Shown here: positions 25,351-35,519 of the stretch, in pieces
Layout: each line of letters starts with the position of its first letter
How positions within the stretch are numbered: position 1 is the first letter of the stretch
Source of the DNA: Sphingopyxis sp. MSC1_008
GTDB lineage: Bacteria > Pseudomonadota > Alphaproteobacteria > Sphingomonadales > Sphingomonadaceae
Direction: 5' to 3'
NCBI RefSeq assembly: GCF_023197165.1
Contig: NZ_JALPRD010000015.1
Span: 34,179 to 98,178 of the forward strand
Length of the DNA stretch: 64,000 nucleotides
The notes under the pieces: generated by a model
What the model was told of the DNA's origin: nothing
Database searches by the model: none
What the model saw: only the letters and a program-made list of their open reading frames with translations
Program-made: the position numbers and the translations under genes

Positions 25351-28321
25351 GGACCCGGTCTCCCTTCGGATCGAGGAAAATGGGCGCGACGACGTCGACC
25401 GCAACGGCCCCGCCGGGCATGGGTACTTCCAGCCTCTCGCCGAGCCTTGCCCGGCCGCCCCGGACCATCGCGAGCGCGATCGACTTGCCGAGCACCGAAC
25501 TGTGATAGGCCGACGTCACATGGCCGATCGAAGCTCCCACCGCCCCCGACGCTACAATCTGCGCGCCCTCTTCGAGTACGATATGCGGATCGCGGGTCAG
25601 CAAACCGACAAGCTGCTTGCGGTCGGGATCGGTCATCGCGGGACGGGCCAGCGAGCGCTTGCCGACGAAGTCGGGTTTTGCCTTGCCGATGGCCCAGGCG
25701 AGCCCCGCGTCGTCGGGGGTCACCGTGCCGTCGGTTTCCTGGCCGATAATGATAAAGCCTTTTTCGGCCCGCAGGACATGCATTGTTTCGGTGCCGTAGG
25801 CCACCATACCGTGCGCCTGGCCACGTTCCCAGATCGCTTGCCATACCATCGCGCCATAGCCGCTCGGGACATTGACTTCGTAACCGAGCTCGCCCGTGAA
25901 GCTGACGCGCATCAATCGCATCGGCACGCCGCAGATTTGCGCGTCGGCGATGCTCATGTGCGGTAAGGCTTCGGGCGACAGGTCGAGACCTTCGACGAGA
26001 GGTTCGATCACCTCGCGCGCTTTCGGACCTTGGACGGCGATAACCGACCATTGCTCGGTCGTCGAAGTCAGCCAGACGTCGAGGTCGCTCCATTCGGTCT
26101 GGAGATAATCCTCCATCATGCCGAGCACGCGTGCCGCGCCGCCGGTCGTGGTGGTCACGTGGAAGCGATCGGGGGCGAGGCGACCGACGACGCCGTCGTC
26201 GAGGACGAAGCCGTCCTCGCGGAGCAGAACGCCATAGCGGCATTTGCCGACCCCCAGCTTCATCCAGGCGTTGACGTAGAATCGGTTCATGAACTCGGCG
26301 GCGTCGGGCCCGACGATCTCGATCTTTCCGAGCGTCGATGCGTCGAAGATTCCTACGCGTTCGCGCACCGCGAGGCATTCCCGCGCGACGGCGGCGTGCA
26401 TGTCTTCGCGATCCTTGGGGAAGAAGTGTGCGCGCTTCCAGTTGCCGACATCTTCGAACACCGCGCCCTGCTGCGCCGCCCAGTCGTTGATCGCGGTGAT
26501 CCGCGCGGGGTCGAGCAGATCGCGCCGCGCGCGGCCCGCAAGCGTGCCGAAGCTGATCGGCGTGTAAGGCGCGCGGAAAGTGGTGAGGCCAATTTCGGGA
26601 ATGCTGCGGCCCGTCGCTTCGGAGACGATGCCGAGCGCATTGATATTCGACAGCTTGCCCTGATCGGTTGCCATCCCGGTTGTCGTGTAGCGCTTTACAT
26701 GCTCGATCGACAGAAAGCCCTCGCGCGCGGCCAGCAGAATGTCGGCCGCCGTGACGTCATTCTGCCAATCGACGAAGGCCTTCGGTTTCGCCGGGTCCGA
26801 GGTCGGCGCAGCGCCGATATGGCCGCCGCCACCGATCGGATGCGCTACGGCGCACGTATATACCGGGGCCGCGGGCCGGAAAGCGAAGCCCGCCGCTTCG
26901 GCCGCCAAACGGCCTGCTTCAGCGCCGTCCGCGAGAGCCTCGTCGAGGGCGAAATGTCCGCGGCAGGCGCCTGCCGAGCGTTCGGCCTCGGCCGACTGGT
27001 CGGGCAGATAGGCCTGGAGGTGCTCATCCCACGCGAGCTTGCCGCGCGACTGGGAGAAGAGATGCACGCTCGGCGTGAGGCCGCCGGCCATCAGCACCGC
27101 GTCGCAGGCGACGGTTTCGCGCTTGCGCCCGGACGTCAAAGTGATTGAAGCGACCCGAAGCTTGCCCGACGTGCCGTCGATAGCCGCGCCGGTCAGGACG
27201 CGAAAACCCGCTTGCCTTGCGCGCGCGGCGACGGGGGAGTCGCCGCGGATATCGGCGATCACGGCAATCTCGATTCCCGCATCCTTCAGTTCGTGCGCGG
27301 TCCGGTAGCCATTGTCGTGCGCTGCTACGACGACGATCTTCCGGCCGACCGCGACCCCATATTGCTGGAGATAGGTACGCGCCGCGTCGGCGAGCATGAT
27401 GCCCGGGCGGTCATTGTCCGGAAAAACGAGCGGACGCTCGATCGCCCCGGCCGCGATCACCACCTGCCTTGCCCGGACCTGCCACAGCCGTTCGCGCGGT
27501 TGTCCCGGCGGCGCATCGGCCAGATGATCCGTCAGCTTTTGAGCAAGACCGATCCAATTATGTGGATAATAGCCGAAGGCGGAGGTGCGCGGCAGTAGCG
27601 TGACGTTCGCCATCCCGGCGAGGCTGTCCAGAGTGCCCGCCAGCCAGCGCGCCGCGGGCGCGCCTTCGATCGTCACCTGCTTTGCGGCGAGCAGCGAACC
27701 GCCCATCGCCGAGCGGTCGTCGCAGAGGATGACCTGCGCGCCGCTCTTCGCGGCTTCCATCGCAGCGGTCAGTCCCGCGGGACCGGCGCCGATGACGAGC
27801 ACATCGCAGTGCGCATAACGCTGCGCATAGCTGTCGGGGTCGGGTTCCGACGGCGCGATACCGAGCCCCGCCGCGGCACGAATCCGCGGTTCGAACAGGC
27901 GGTCCCATGCCTTGCGCGGCCACATGAAGGTCTTGTAATAGAAACCCGCCGGAATGAAGCGGCTGAACTTGTCGTTGACCGCCATGCGGTCCTTCTCGAG
28001 GCTCGGGTGCCGGTTCTGGCTGACTGCGTCGAGCCCTTCGTAGAGTTCGGTCTGCGTCGCCAGCAGGTTGGGCGTGTATCGCTCCTGGTCGCGCCGGACG
28101 CCGATGAGAGCGTTGGGTTCATCCGGCCCCGCGCCCATTATGCCGCGCGGCCGGTGATATTTGAACGACCGCCCGACAAGATGCACGCCGTTGGCGAGCA
28201 ACGCCGAAGCAACCGTGTCACCATCGAAGCCCGAATAATTCCGGCCGTCGAAGGAGAAGCGCAGCGGTCTCGAGCGGTCGATCCGGCCGCCGCTCGGCAT
28301 GCGGAAGTTTCCGTTCGTCAT
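25343..28321 (-). CDS. soxA: Sarcosine oxidase alpha subunit
   Basis: 992 aa, the usual size. An N-terminal 2Fe-2S-ferredoxin-like domain without cluster cysteines has SFKYHRPRGI at about 55. The NAD-binding Rossmann motif VIGAGPAGLTAAMEAA lies at about 176. A second nucleotide-binding region follows, then a C-terminal aminomethyltransferase (GcvT-like) domain from about residue 600 that binds tetrahydrofolate and captures the methyl group as 5,10-methylene-THF. With SoxB, SoxD and SoxG it oxidises sarcosine to glycine, reducing O2 to H2O2. Its start overlaps the soxD stop (ATGA). Confidence 0.95.
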   Translation of the reverse strand: MTNGNFRMPSGGRIDRSRPLRFSFDGRNYSGFDGDTVASALLANGVHLVGRSFKYHRPRGIMGAGPDEPNALIGVRRDQERYTPNLLATQTELYEGLDAVSQNRHPSLEKDRMAVNDKFSRFIPAGFYYKTFMWPRKAWDRLFEPRIRAAAGLGIAPSEPDPDSYAQRYAHCDVLVIGAGPAGLTAAMEAAKSGAQVILCDDRSAMGGSLLAAKQVTIEGAPAARWLAGTLDSLAGMANVTLLPRTSAFGYYPHNWIGLAQKLTDHLADAPPGQPRERLWQVRARQVVIAAGAIERPLVFPDNDRPGIMLADAARTYLQQYGVAVGRKIVVVAAHDNGYRTAHELKDAGIEIAVIADIRGDSPVAARARQAGFRVLTGAAIDGTSGKLRVASITLTSGRKRETVACDAVLMAGGLTPSVHLFSQSRGKLAWDEHLQAYLPDQSAEAERSAGACRGHFALDEALADGAEAGRLAAEAAGFAFRPAAPVYTCAVAHPIGGGGHIGAAPTSDPAKPKAFVDWQNDVTAADILLAAREGFLSIEHVKRYTTTGMATDQGKLSNINALGIVSEATGRSIPEIGLTTFRAPYTPISFGTLAGRARRDLLDPARITAINDWAAQQGAVFEDVGNWKRAHFFPKDREDMHAAVARECLAVRERVGIFDASTLGKIEIVGPDAAEFMNRFYVNAWMKLGVGKCRYGVLLREDGFVLDDGVVGRLAPDRFHVTTTTGGAARVLGMMEDYLQTEWSDLDVWLTSTTEQWSVIAVQGPKAREVIEPLVEGLDLSPEALPHMSIADAQICGVPMRLMRVSFTGELGYEVNVPSGYGAMVWQAIWERGQAHGMVAYGTETMHVLRAEKGFIIIGQETDGTVTPDDAGLAWAIGKAKPDFVGKRSLARPAMTDPDRKQLVGLLTRDPHIVLEEGAQIVASGAVGASIGHVTSAYHSSVLGKSIALAMVRGGRARLGERLEVPMPGGAVAVDVVAPIFLDPKGDRVHV

Positions 28322-28599
28322 GCGGGAATCTCCGGTGCAGGCTCGCCGACCTTGTATGTCGCGAGGATATGATCGGTTCGCGTGTCGCGGACCGCATTAA
28401 AGAAGCGTGCGCAGCCATGAATATGACGCCAACGCTCGGCATGCCGACCCTTGGGGTTGGCCCGAACATAAAGATATTCGTTCCACTCCTCGTCGTTCAG
28501 GTCGGTCGGCGCCAGCGGCCGATCAATATGCGCCTGGCCGCCGTAGGAAAATTCCAGTTCAGGCCGTTCGCCGCAATAGGGGCAGGGGATGATCAGCAT
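28318..28599 (-). CDS. soxD: Sarcosine oxidase delta subunit
   Basis: 93 aa. A small zinc-binding structural subunit: IPCPYCGERPE gives the first Cys pair near residues 6 and 9, and HIHGCARFFN gives the distal His/Cys ligands near 60-63. Length and motif fit SoxD. It lies between soxB (10 nt upstream) and soxA (ATGA overlap), as in known sox operons. Confidence 0.95.
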   Translation of the reverse strand: MLIIPCPYCGERPELEFSYGGQAHIDRPLAPTDLNDEEWNEYLYVRANPKGRHAERWRHIHGCARFFNAVRDTRTDHILATYKVGEPAPEIPA

Positions 28600-28609
28600 C
28601 GCGTCTTCC

Positions 28610-29863
28610 TCAATGCGCGACAGCGGCAGCGGCCGCCTCGTCGATCAGATAACCGTCGCGGAAGCGCTCGATGGTGAATGGCGCGTTGATCGGGTGCGGC
28701 TCGTCTCGCGCCATCGTATGCGCGAAGAGATGTGCGGCGCCGGGCGTTGCCTTGAACCCGCCGGTGCCCCAGCCGCAGTTGACGTACAGGCCCTTCACCG
28801 GTGTCTTGGCGATGATCGGCGAGCGGTCGGGTGTGACATCGACAATTCCGCCCCAGTTTCGGAGCATTCGCATGCGCCGGAATTGCGGGAAAAGCTCGCA
28901 GATTGCCGCCAGGGTCTCGGTCGCGATGTGCAGGCCGCCACGCTGGGTGTAGCTCGTATAAGCGTCGGTGCCCGCGCCGATGACCAGCTCGCCCTTGTCG
29001 GACTGGCTCATATAGGCGTGGATGGTGTTCGACATCACGACGCAAGGAAAGATCGGCTTCACCGGCTCGGATACGAGAGCCTGCAATGGATAACTCTCGA
29101 GCGGCAGCCGGACATGCGCCATGTCGAGAACGACGCTGCTATGTCCCGCCGCCGACACCCCGACACGCTTGGAAGCGATGAAGCCGCGAGTGGTCTCGAC
29201 GCCCGATACCGCGCCTGCGGCGTCGCGCCTGATCCCGGTCACCTCGCAATTTTCGATGATATCCACTCCCAGCGCGTCCGCCGCGCGCGCATAGCCCCAT
29301 GCGACTGCGTCGTGCCGCGCCGTGCCGCCGCGGCGCTGGAGCGCGGCCCCCAGCACGGGATAGCGAACATTCGGATCGATATTGAGCGGCGGGCAGAAAT
29401 CCTTCGCCTCTTCGGCGGTCAGCCATTCATTGTCGACGCCGTTGATCCGGTTCGCGTGGATGTGCCGCTTGAACACCTGGATGTCGTGGATATTGTGTGC
29501 GAGCATCATCACGCCGCGCTGCGAGAACATCACATTATAGTTGAGATCCTGGCTGAGCCCTTCCCACATCTTGAGCGCATGGTCGTAGAGCGCGGCGCTC
29601 TCGTCGAACAAATAGTTCGAACGGATGATCGTCGTATTGCGACCCGTATTTCCGCCACCGATCCAGCCCTTCTCGAGGACCGCCACATTGCGGATGCCGT
29701 GAACCTTGGCGAGATAATAAGCAGCGCCAAGGCCGTGGCCGCCGCCGCCGACGATGACCGCGTCATAAGCCGGCTTCGGCTCGGGTTTGCGCCACTGGTT
29801 CTGCCAGCCCTTCTGTCGATCGAGCCCCTGACGGAAGAGCGAGAAGGCGGAAAATCTTTGCAT
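28610..29863 (-). CDS. soxB: Sarcosine oxidase beta subunit
   Basis: 417 aa DAO-type flavoprotein and catalytic subunit. The FAD-binding [17 protein letters not shown] lies at about 34-50. [21 protein letters not shown] follows, which is characteristic of Sox[15 protein letters not shown] contains the His that covalently holds FMN in the characterised heterotetrameric enzyme. The start at 29863 is preceded by a GGGGAC box; an upstream ATG in the same frame (29926) would overlap glyA. It lies 23 nt after glyA. Confidence 0.95.
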   Translation of the reverse strand: MQRFSAFSLFRQGLDRQKGWQNQWRKPEPKPAYDAVIVGGGGHGLGAAYYLAKVHGIRNVAVLEKGWIGGGNTGRNTTIIRSNYLFDESAALYDHALKMWEGLSQDLNYNVMFSQRGVMMLAHNIHDIQVFKRHIHANRINGVDNEWLTAEEAKDFCPPLNIDPNVRYPVLGAALQRRGGTARHDAVAWGYARAADALGVDIIENCEVTGIRRDAAGAVSGVETTRGFIASKRVGVSAAGHSSVVLDMAHVRLPLESYPLQALVSEPVKPIFPCVVMSNTIHAYMSQSDKGELVIGAGTDAYTSYTQRGGLHIATETLAAICELFPQFRRMRMLRNWGGIVDVTPDRSPIIAKTPVKGLYVNCGWGTGGFKATPGAAHLFAHTMARDEPHPINAPFTIERFRDGYLIDEAAAAAVAH

Positions 29864-29886
29864 GGCCGGTCCCCGTTCGTCGCTCT

Positions 29887-31197
29887 TCAGCCGCGCGCCG
29901 TGGTATAGATGGGAAAACGGCCGCACAGCGCCGCGACGCCCGCGCGGACCTCGCCGTTCAGCGCCTCCGGAACATCGCCGGCCGCAGCTGCATCGAGGAC
30001 GAGGCTGATGAGCCGCCCGACCTCTTCAAACTCTGCCGTACCGAAGCCGCGCGTGGTGAGCGCTGCCGAGCCGAGCCGGATGCCCGAGGTTACGAACGGC
30101 TTCTCCGGGTCGAAGGGAATGCCATTCTTGTTGCACGTAATTCCTGCGTCGCCCAGCAGCTGCTCGGCGCGCTTGCCGGTGAGGCCCTTCGGCCGAAGAT
30201 CGACCAGGACCACATGTGTATCGGTCCCGCCCGATACGATCTTCGATCCGCCGCGTTCCAGCGCCGCCGCCAGAACCTTCGCATTCGCGACAACCCTTCG
30301 CGCATAATCGGCGAAGCCGGGCCGCAACGCTTCTCCGAACGCCACAGCTTTCGCCGCGATGACATGTTCGAGGGGGCCGCCCTGCAGGCCGGGAAAGATT
30401 GCCGAGTTGCACTTCTTGGCGAGCGCCTCGTCGTTGGTGAGGATCAGGCCGCCGCGCGGGCCGCGCAACGTCTTGTGCGTCGTCGAGGTCACGACATGCG
30501 CATGCTCGAGCGGGTTCGGGTGCGCGCCGCCTGCGACGAGCCCCGCGAAATGCGCCATGTCGACCATCAGCTTGGCGTCGACCGAGTCCGCAATCGCGCG
30601 GAAACGCGCGAAGTCGATCTGGCGGGGATAGGCCGAGCCTCCCGCGATGATAAGCTTGGGATGATATTCGCGGGCCAGTTCGGCGACCGCGTCATAATCG
30701 ATGCGCTGGTCCTCCTCGCGAACGCCATATTGCACGGCATTGAGCCACTTGCCCGACAGCGTCGGGGCCGCGCCGTGCGTTAAATGACCACCATGCGCGA
30801 GGCTCATGCCCATGAGCGTTTCGCCCGGTTGAAGCAGCGCAAAGGCGACCGCCATGTTCGCCTGCGCGCCCGAGTGCGGCTGGACGTTTGCAAACATGGC
30901 GCCGAAAAGTTCGCAGGCGCGATCGATCGCGAGCTGCTCGGTCGTATCGACATGCTCGCAGCCGCCATAATAGCGCTTGCCGGGATAGCCCTCGGCATAT
31001 TTATTCGTGAGGATCGATCCCTGCGCGTGCAGCACCGCGGTCGAAACGATATTCTCTGAGGCGATCAGCTCCAGCTTGTCCTGCTGCCGCCCCAGTTCGG
31101 ACTCAAGCGCCGCATGCACGGCGGGGTCTGCGTCGGCAAGCTGTCCGCCAAAGAAGTCGGCTTCGGTTCCACTGCTGATCCGTGCTGCGCTCGCCAT
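29887..31197 (-). CDS. glyA: Serine hydroxymethyltransferase
   Basis: 436 aa PLP enzyme interconverting glycine plus 5,10-methylene-THF with serine plus THF. ENIVS near residue 47, YPGKRYYGG at about 70, and the PLP-lysine motif [15 protein letters not shown] at about 240 are canonical. It heads the operon glyA-soxBDAG-sdaA-amidase. There it joins both products of the sarcosine oxidase reaction (glycine and methylene-THF) into serine. A purine-biosynthesis copy of glyA may exist elsewhere; this one looks like the catabolic paralogue (inference). A GAGAGGATAG-type Shine-Dalgarno precedes the start. Confidence 0.95.
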   Translation of the reverse strand: MASAARISSGTEADFFGGQLADADPAVHAALESELGRQQDKLELIASENIVSTAVLHAQGSILTNKYAEGYPGKRYYGGCEHVDTTEQLAIDRACELFGAMFANVQPHSGAQANMAVAFALLQPGETLMGMSLAHGGHLTHGAAPTLSGKWLNAVQYGVREEDQRIDYDAVAELAREYHPKLIIAGGSAYPRQIDFARFRAIADSVDAKLMVDMAHFAGLVAGGAHPNPLEHAHVVTSTTHKTLRGPRGGLILTNDEALAKKCNSAIFPGLQGGPLEHVIAAKAVAFGEALRPGFADYARRVVANAKVLAAALERGGSKIVSGGTDTHVVLVDLRPKGLTGKRAEQLLGDAGITCNKNGIPFDPEKPFVTSGIRLGSAALTTRGFGTAEFEEVGRLISLVLDAAAAGDVPEALNGEVRAGVAALCGRFPIYTTARG

Positions 31198-31879
31198 TCT
31201 CTATCCTCTCAGCTCGCATGCCGTCCGTTCCGCCTCGTAGGGCTTCTTGCGATGGGATCAGCTATCGCCGGTAAAAGGCGCGATTGGATTGAATATTGGC
31301 GACGCTCAATTGTATTGTTGCACATGCCCGATCGGACCCCCGAGTTGGCTGTCGAGCGGGAGGAGCGTAATGGGAATGATGCTAAGGCCGAGCGAAAATG
31401 GGAGTGCCGCAACGCAGCGACGTCGGTCACGGCTGTCGGCGGCGAGTTAAACATCGTCGACAAAGGTGGAAAAGGTGGCGCGCGAAAAACGCGGAGCGAA
31501 GTGAACCCGACTCTAAGCTTCGCATGTCATTGGGTTCGCCCCGCGGTCCGTTATCGCACTCTTCCCGGTCTATGGCTATCAAGCCCTATCTCAAGTGAGC
31601 TGACGCAATTTCAAGCCAATGCAGTGGTCAAAGCGAACCCCCAGGTCAAAGCAGCGGTTTGAGCCCGCCTTGCGGCGCGTGTTCGCGCTTAGGTGGGGAC
31701 GAGGTAGCGGCTGGTGGCAGCGCCGATGCTGCGGTCTGCCCGCCTCGGCGATGTCATAGAGGTTCAATTAAACACCGTAAATATTCTAGCCGTTCGCACC
31801 GCCATACAACACATTCCCGGTCAAGGCCGGTCGCCGTTCGCACGAGAGTAGGCCGGACCGGATCAGTGGAGGGGATATG
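31198..31879. other. 682-bp divergent regulatory region between glyA operon and third TonB receptor
   Basis: No supported gene. It must contain the promoter of the sarcosine operon (minus) and that of the receptor (plus). I looked for a glycine or THF riboswitch ahead of glyA and did not recognise one. Short frames from 31207 to 31662 have no recognisable product. Confidence 0.45.
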
Positions 31880-34093
31880 ATGAACAAGATCTACAGCCAG
31901 GCTTCGCGCATCGCCATAATCATGGGCTGCACCATCGGTATGGCTACCGCAGCAGCCGCGCAAGAAACTTCATCCTCTCCGGAGGCATCGGAGCCGGGCG
32001 GCGTGCAAGACATCGTCGTCACGGCGACGCGGCGCTCCCAGTCCATTCGCGACATCCCCGCGAGCATTTCAGCCCTGTCGCAGGAGCAGCTCCAGGATGC
32101 CGGCGCTATGCAGGCCAAGGACGTCGCCCGACTTGTTCCGGGCTTTGCCTATACCGAGGTCAACTCGGGCCAGGCCGTGCTCGCTGTCCGCGGCGTGCAG
32201 ACAAGCGCCGTGTTCGGCAACGTCCAGCAACCGGTTGCGCTCTATTATGACGATGTACCTGTTCTCGACCTCACCATTCCGTGGACCGTTCCGCGCCTTC
32301 AGCTATTCGACGCGGAACGCGTCGAGGTTCTGCGAGGTCCGCAGGGCACATTGTTCGGGGCGGGCGCGCTGAGCGGCGCCGTGCGCGTCATCAATAACAA
32401 GCCCGACACGACGAAGGTCGAGGCCGCGGCCGAAGGCGTCCTGACCTCCATCAAGCACGGCGAAATCGGCGGCAGTGTGAATATGATGCTGAACGCGCCT
32501 GTGGTGGCCGATAAATTCGCGCTGCGGGTCGTCGGCCATTATGATTATAGCCCCGGCTGGATCTACAATGCCTCGCTCGGCAAGAAGGAAGCCAATCACG
32601 GCGAATCCTACGGCGGACGCATCGTTGCGCTCTGGAAGCCGCATGAGGACTTCGAGCTGGTCGCGACCGCGGGCATCGAAGCCAATCGGCCGTATGACTC
32701 GGCCTATGTGCCCTATGGCAGCGGGAGCGACACATCGACCTTCCGGGTCCGTACCTACAACAACGACACCTCGAAGATCTTCAGCCTCAACGCCAATTAT
32801 TCGATGCCGTGGGCGACGCTGACATCGACCACGAGCCACATCAGTCGCCGGGCATTCTCGTCGATGGATTTCAGCGGATTTGGGAACCAGCTCACAGGCC
32901 TGACCACGGTCTCGCCGCTGATCGACAAGTTCCGCACCAAGAATTTCCTGCAGGAGATTCGCCTCGCCTCCAATTCGGATCAAGCCTTCAAATGGGTGAT
33001 CGGCGGCTTCTACGAGGATTACAGCTTCAACCTGCGGGAGTCGATTTCGCAGGAAGGCGTGCAGGGTACCGCCTCGCCTTATGGCGGCGTCTTCCCCACC
33101 GACTTTCTGGAAGACATCGGGATCCAGTCCATGATCAAGGACTATGCCTTTTTCGGAGAGGCGTCCTACGACATCACGCCCAGCCTGATGCTGACGCTCG
33201 GTGCGCGCTACAGCGACTATTCGATCAAGATCCATCAGGATCTCGCGATCTCCGGAACGACCCTCTTCGACGGACCTCCGGGAACGGTCGACCGCAAGTC
33301 GTCTAACAGCTCGGTGACGCCGAAAGTAAGCCTCTCGTTCAAGCCCAGCAAGGACTTCATGCTTTACGCCCTGGCGGCGAAGGGCTTCAGAACGGGCAAC
33401 TCGAATCTGGTATCAGCGATCGATCCCTTCACCGGCCAGTCGCTTCCCCAATCCTACGATCCGGATTCGCTCTGGAACTACGAGATCGGGACCAAGTTCG
33501 CGCTGTTCGACCGGCGCCTCACCGTCGATCTCGTCGCCTTTTACATCGACTGGAAGAAAATCCAGCTCCAGGTGCGCGCGCCCAGCGGGTTGCCCTATAC
33601 CGACAATGCCGGGTCGGCGACGTCGAAAGGTCTTGAACTCCAGGTCGTGGCTCGCCCGGTCGAACAGTTCGAACTCGGCACGTCGCTTGCCTACACCGAT
33701 GCCAAGCTCGATTCGGTGAAGCCAGGTGTGCCTGCGGCCCAAGTCGGCGACCAGCTGCCCGGGTCGACGCCGTTCACGGCTTATGTTTACGGCCAATATG
33801 GCGTGCCGGTTGGCGCGGATTCGAAGCTGCTGCTGCGCATGGACTATTCCTACACGGGCCGCGGCTTCAGCGACCTTGGAAACAACAACAACCCTGCGGC
33901 GTTGCGCTACGGTAAATATTCGGAACTCGGCGCCCGCGCGACGTTGCGCAGCGGAAACTACCAGCTCGGACTGTTCGTCCAGAACATCACGAACAGCCGG
34001 GGCAGAATCGCCGCGCGAACCTATTTTGTAGACCAGGTGGAAATCCGGCAGACGCCGCGAACCGTCGGCGTCAACTTTCGCGTCGACTGGTAA
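31880..34093 (+). CDS. TonB-dependent outer-membrane receptor (third, divergent type)
   Basis: 737 aa. The signal peptide ends near AAAAQET (about residue 28). The plug begins with DIVVTATRRSQSIRDIPASI and contains VEVLRGPQGTLFGAGALSGAVRVI. The barrel ends GVNFRVDW. It is much less similar to the other two receptors than they are to each other, so its ligand is probably different. It is divergent from glyA, suggesting co-regulation with sarcosine catabolism, and is followed on the same strand by thiolase, DUF2817 hydrolases and an S12 hydrolase. The start at 31880 is preferred over 31877 because GGAGGGG is better spaced. Confidence 0.93.
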   Translation: MNKIYSQASRIAIIMGCTIGMATAAAAQETSSSPEASEPGGVQDIVVTATRRSQSIRDIPASISALSQEQLQDAGAMQAKDVARLVPGFAYTEVNSGQAVLAVRGVQTSAVFGNVQQPVALYYDDVPVLDLTIPWTVPRLQLFDAERVEVLRGPQGTLFGAGALSGAVRVINNKPDTTKVEAAAEGVLTSIKHGEIGGSVNMMLNAPVVADKFALRVVGHYDYSPGWIYNASLGKKEANHGESYGGRIVALWKPHEDFELVATAGIEANRPYDSAYVPYGSGSDTSTFRVRTYNNDTSKIFSLNANYSMPWATLTSTTSHISRRAFSSMDFSGFGNQLTGLTTVSPLIDKFRTKNFLQEIRLASNSDQAFKWVIGGFYEDYSFNLRESISQEGVQGTASPYGGVFPTDFLEDIGIQSMIKDYAFFGEASYDITPSLMLTLGARYSDYSIKIHQDLAISGTTLFDGPPGTVDRKSSNSSVTPKVSLSFKPSKDFMLYALAAKGFRTGNSNLVSAIDPFTGQSLPQSYDPDSLWNYEIGTKFALFDRRLTVDLVAFYIDWKKIQLQVRAPSGLPYTDNAGSATSKGLELQVVARPVEQFELGTSLAYTDAKLDSVKPGVPAAQVGDQLPGSTPFTAYVYGQYGVPVGADSKLLLRMDYSYTGRGFSDLGNNNNPAALRYGKYSELGARATLRSGNYQLGLFVQNITNSRGRIAARTYFVDQVEIRQTPRTVGVNFRVDW

Positions 34094-34252
34094 AATAATC
34101 TCGCGGCCAGCCGGCTCGCGAGGGTTTAAAGGGCGGATGACCCTGGAGCAGCCGCATTTGGCTTAAGCGCCTCATGATGAATTCGGACGGCGGAGCGTGC
34201 CCGGCGCTCCCGCTTGTCCTGTTGAACAGACACGGGCAATTGGGAGCGGCAA

Positions 34253-35482
34253 ATGCGTGAAGCTTGGATCATTGATGCGGCGCGGACGCCGCGAGGCATC
34301 GGGCGCGCCGACAAGGGCGCGCTGGCATCGGTGCATCCGCAACGGATATTGTCGACCGTCCTGAAAGCGCTCGGCGAACGTAACGGACTGAAGACGTCCG
34401 GTATAGATGACGTCATCATCGGCTGCTTCTCGCAGACCGATGGCCAGGGCGGCTGCATTGCCAGGCAGGCCGTGCTCGATGCGGGATGGGGGAGCGGGCC
34501 GCCGGGATTCACCGTCAATCGCTATTGCGGTTCGGGCCTGACCGCGGTGAACCAGGCGGTGATGGGTATCTGGTCGGGTGCGCAAGATCTCGTGGTAGGT
34601 GGCGGCGTCGAACAGATGTCGAGCACGCCATCGGTATCGCAGCCCACACTGTTCGATTGCGGAAACCTCGAGCTTCGCGCGATGCATGCGCAGACGCACC
34701 AGGGGATTTGCGCCGATCTCATCGCCACGATGGAAGGCATTAGTCGCGAGGAACTCGACAGCTTTGCGCTTGAGAGCCAGCGGCGCGCCGCCGCTGCCAT
34801 CGGAGCGGGCGCTTTCGATCGAAGCACGATCCCGGTTCTCCATGCGGATGGAAGCATTGCGCTCGACCGGGAGGAATATAACCGGCCCGGCACAACGATG
34901 GAGCGGCTCGCGAGCCTCAAGCCCGCCTTCGATGGTATGCTCGACATCACCCTCGACGCGACGGGTGTCACCTATCGCCAGCTGGTCGAGCGCGAGTTTG
35001 GTAGCGTCGAAATCAGCCACGTCCATCATGGAGGCAACTCGTCGGGCATCGTCGACGGAGCGGGCGCGGTCGTCCTCGCTTCGCCCGAATACGCGCGCGC
35101 CAACGGTCTCAAGCCGCGGGCCCGGATCCGGGCGATCGCGACAGCGGGCGGATCCCCCGAACTGATGCTCAAAGCTCCGGTTCCCGCGGCACGAAAGGCG
35201 CTTCAATCGGCCGGCATGACCGCCGCGGACATCGATCTCTTCGAAATCAACGAAGCTTTCGCGATCGTGCCGATGATCTTCATGCGCGAGCTTGGTATCG
35301 ATCATGACAAGGTGAATGTGGTCGGCGGGGCGATCGCGCTTGGCCACCCGATCGGTGCAACCGGTGCGATGCTGGTCGGAACCGTCCTCGACGAACTCGA
35401 GCGGCGCGATCTGGCGACGGGGCTGGTGAGCCTGTGCACTGGCGGGGGCATGGCACCCGCGGCTATCATCGAGCGTATCTGA
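34253..35482 (+). CDS. Acetyl-CoA acetyltransferase / thiolase (FadA/AtoB type)
   Basis: 409 aa with the full thiolase triad: Cys92 in NRYCGSGL, His365 in GHPIGATG and Cys395 in LCTGGGM. NEAFA lies at about 330. It carries out the last, CoA-dependent cleavage of 3-ketoacyl-CoA or the reverse condensation. It opens the plus-strand series that continues with two DUF2817 genes. A degraded relative of its N-terminal third lies at 4144. Confidence 0.93.
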   Translation: MREAWIIDAARTPRGIGRADKGALASVHPQRILSTVLKALGERNGLKTSGIDDVIIGCFSQTDGQGGCIARQAVLDAGWGSGPPGFTVNRYCGSGLTAVNQAVMGIWSGAQDLVVGGGVEQMSSTPSVSQPTLFDCGNLELRAMHAQTHQGICADLIATMEGISREELDSFALESQRRAAAAIGAGAFDRSTIPVLHADGSIALDREEYNRPGTTMERLASLKPAFDGMLDITLDATGVTYRQLVEREFGSVEISHVHHGGNSSGIVDGAGAVVLASPEYARANGLKPRARIRAIATAGGSPELMLKAPVPAARKALQSAGMTAADIDLFEINEAFAIVPMIFMRELGIDHDKVNVVGGAIALGHPIGATGAMLVGTVLDELERRDLATGLVSLCTGGGMAPAAIIERI

Positions 35483-35519
35483 CGCCGATCGACGCATCAG
35501 GGAGATTTGGAGAGAAGCG

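Noticed and set aside
31198..31330. Glycine or THF riboswitch ahead of glyA
   Set aside because: The conserved cores were not recognised in the leader; a covariance search would be needed to settle it.
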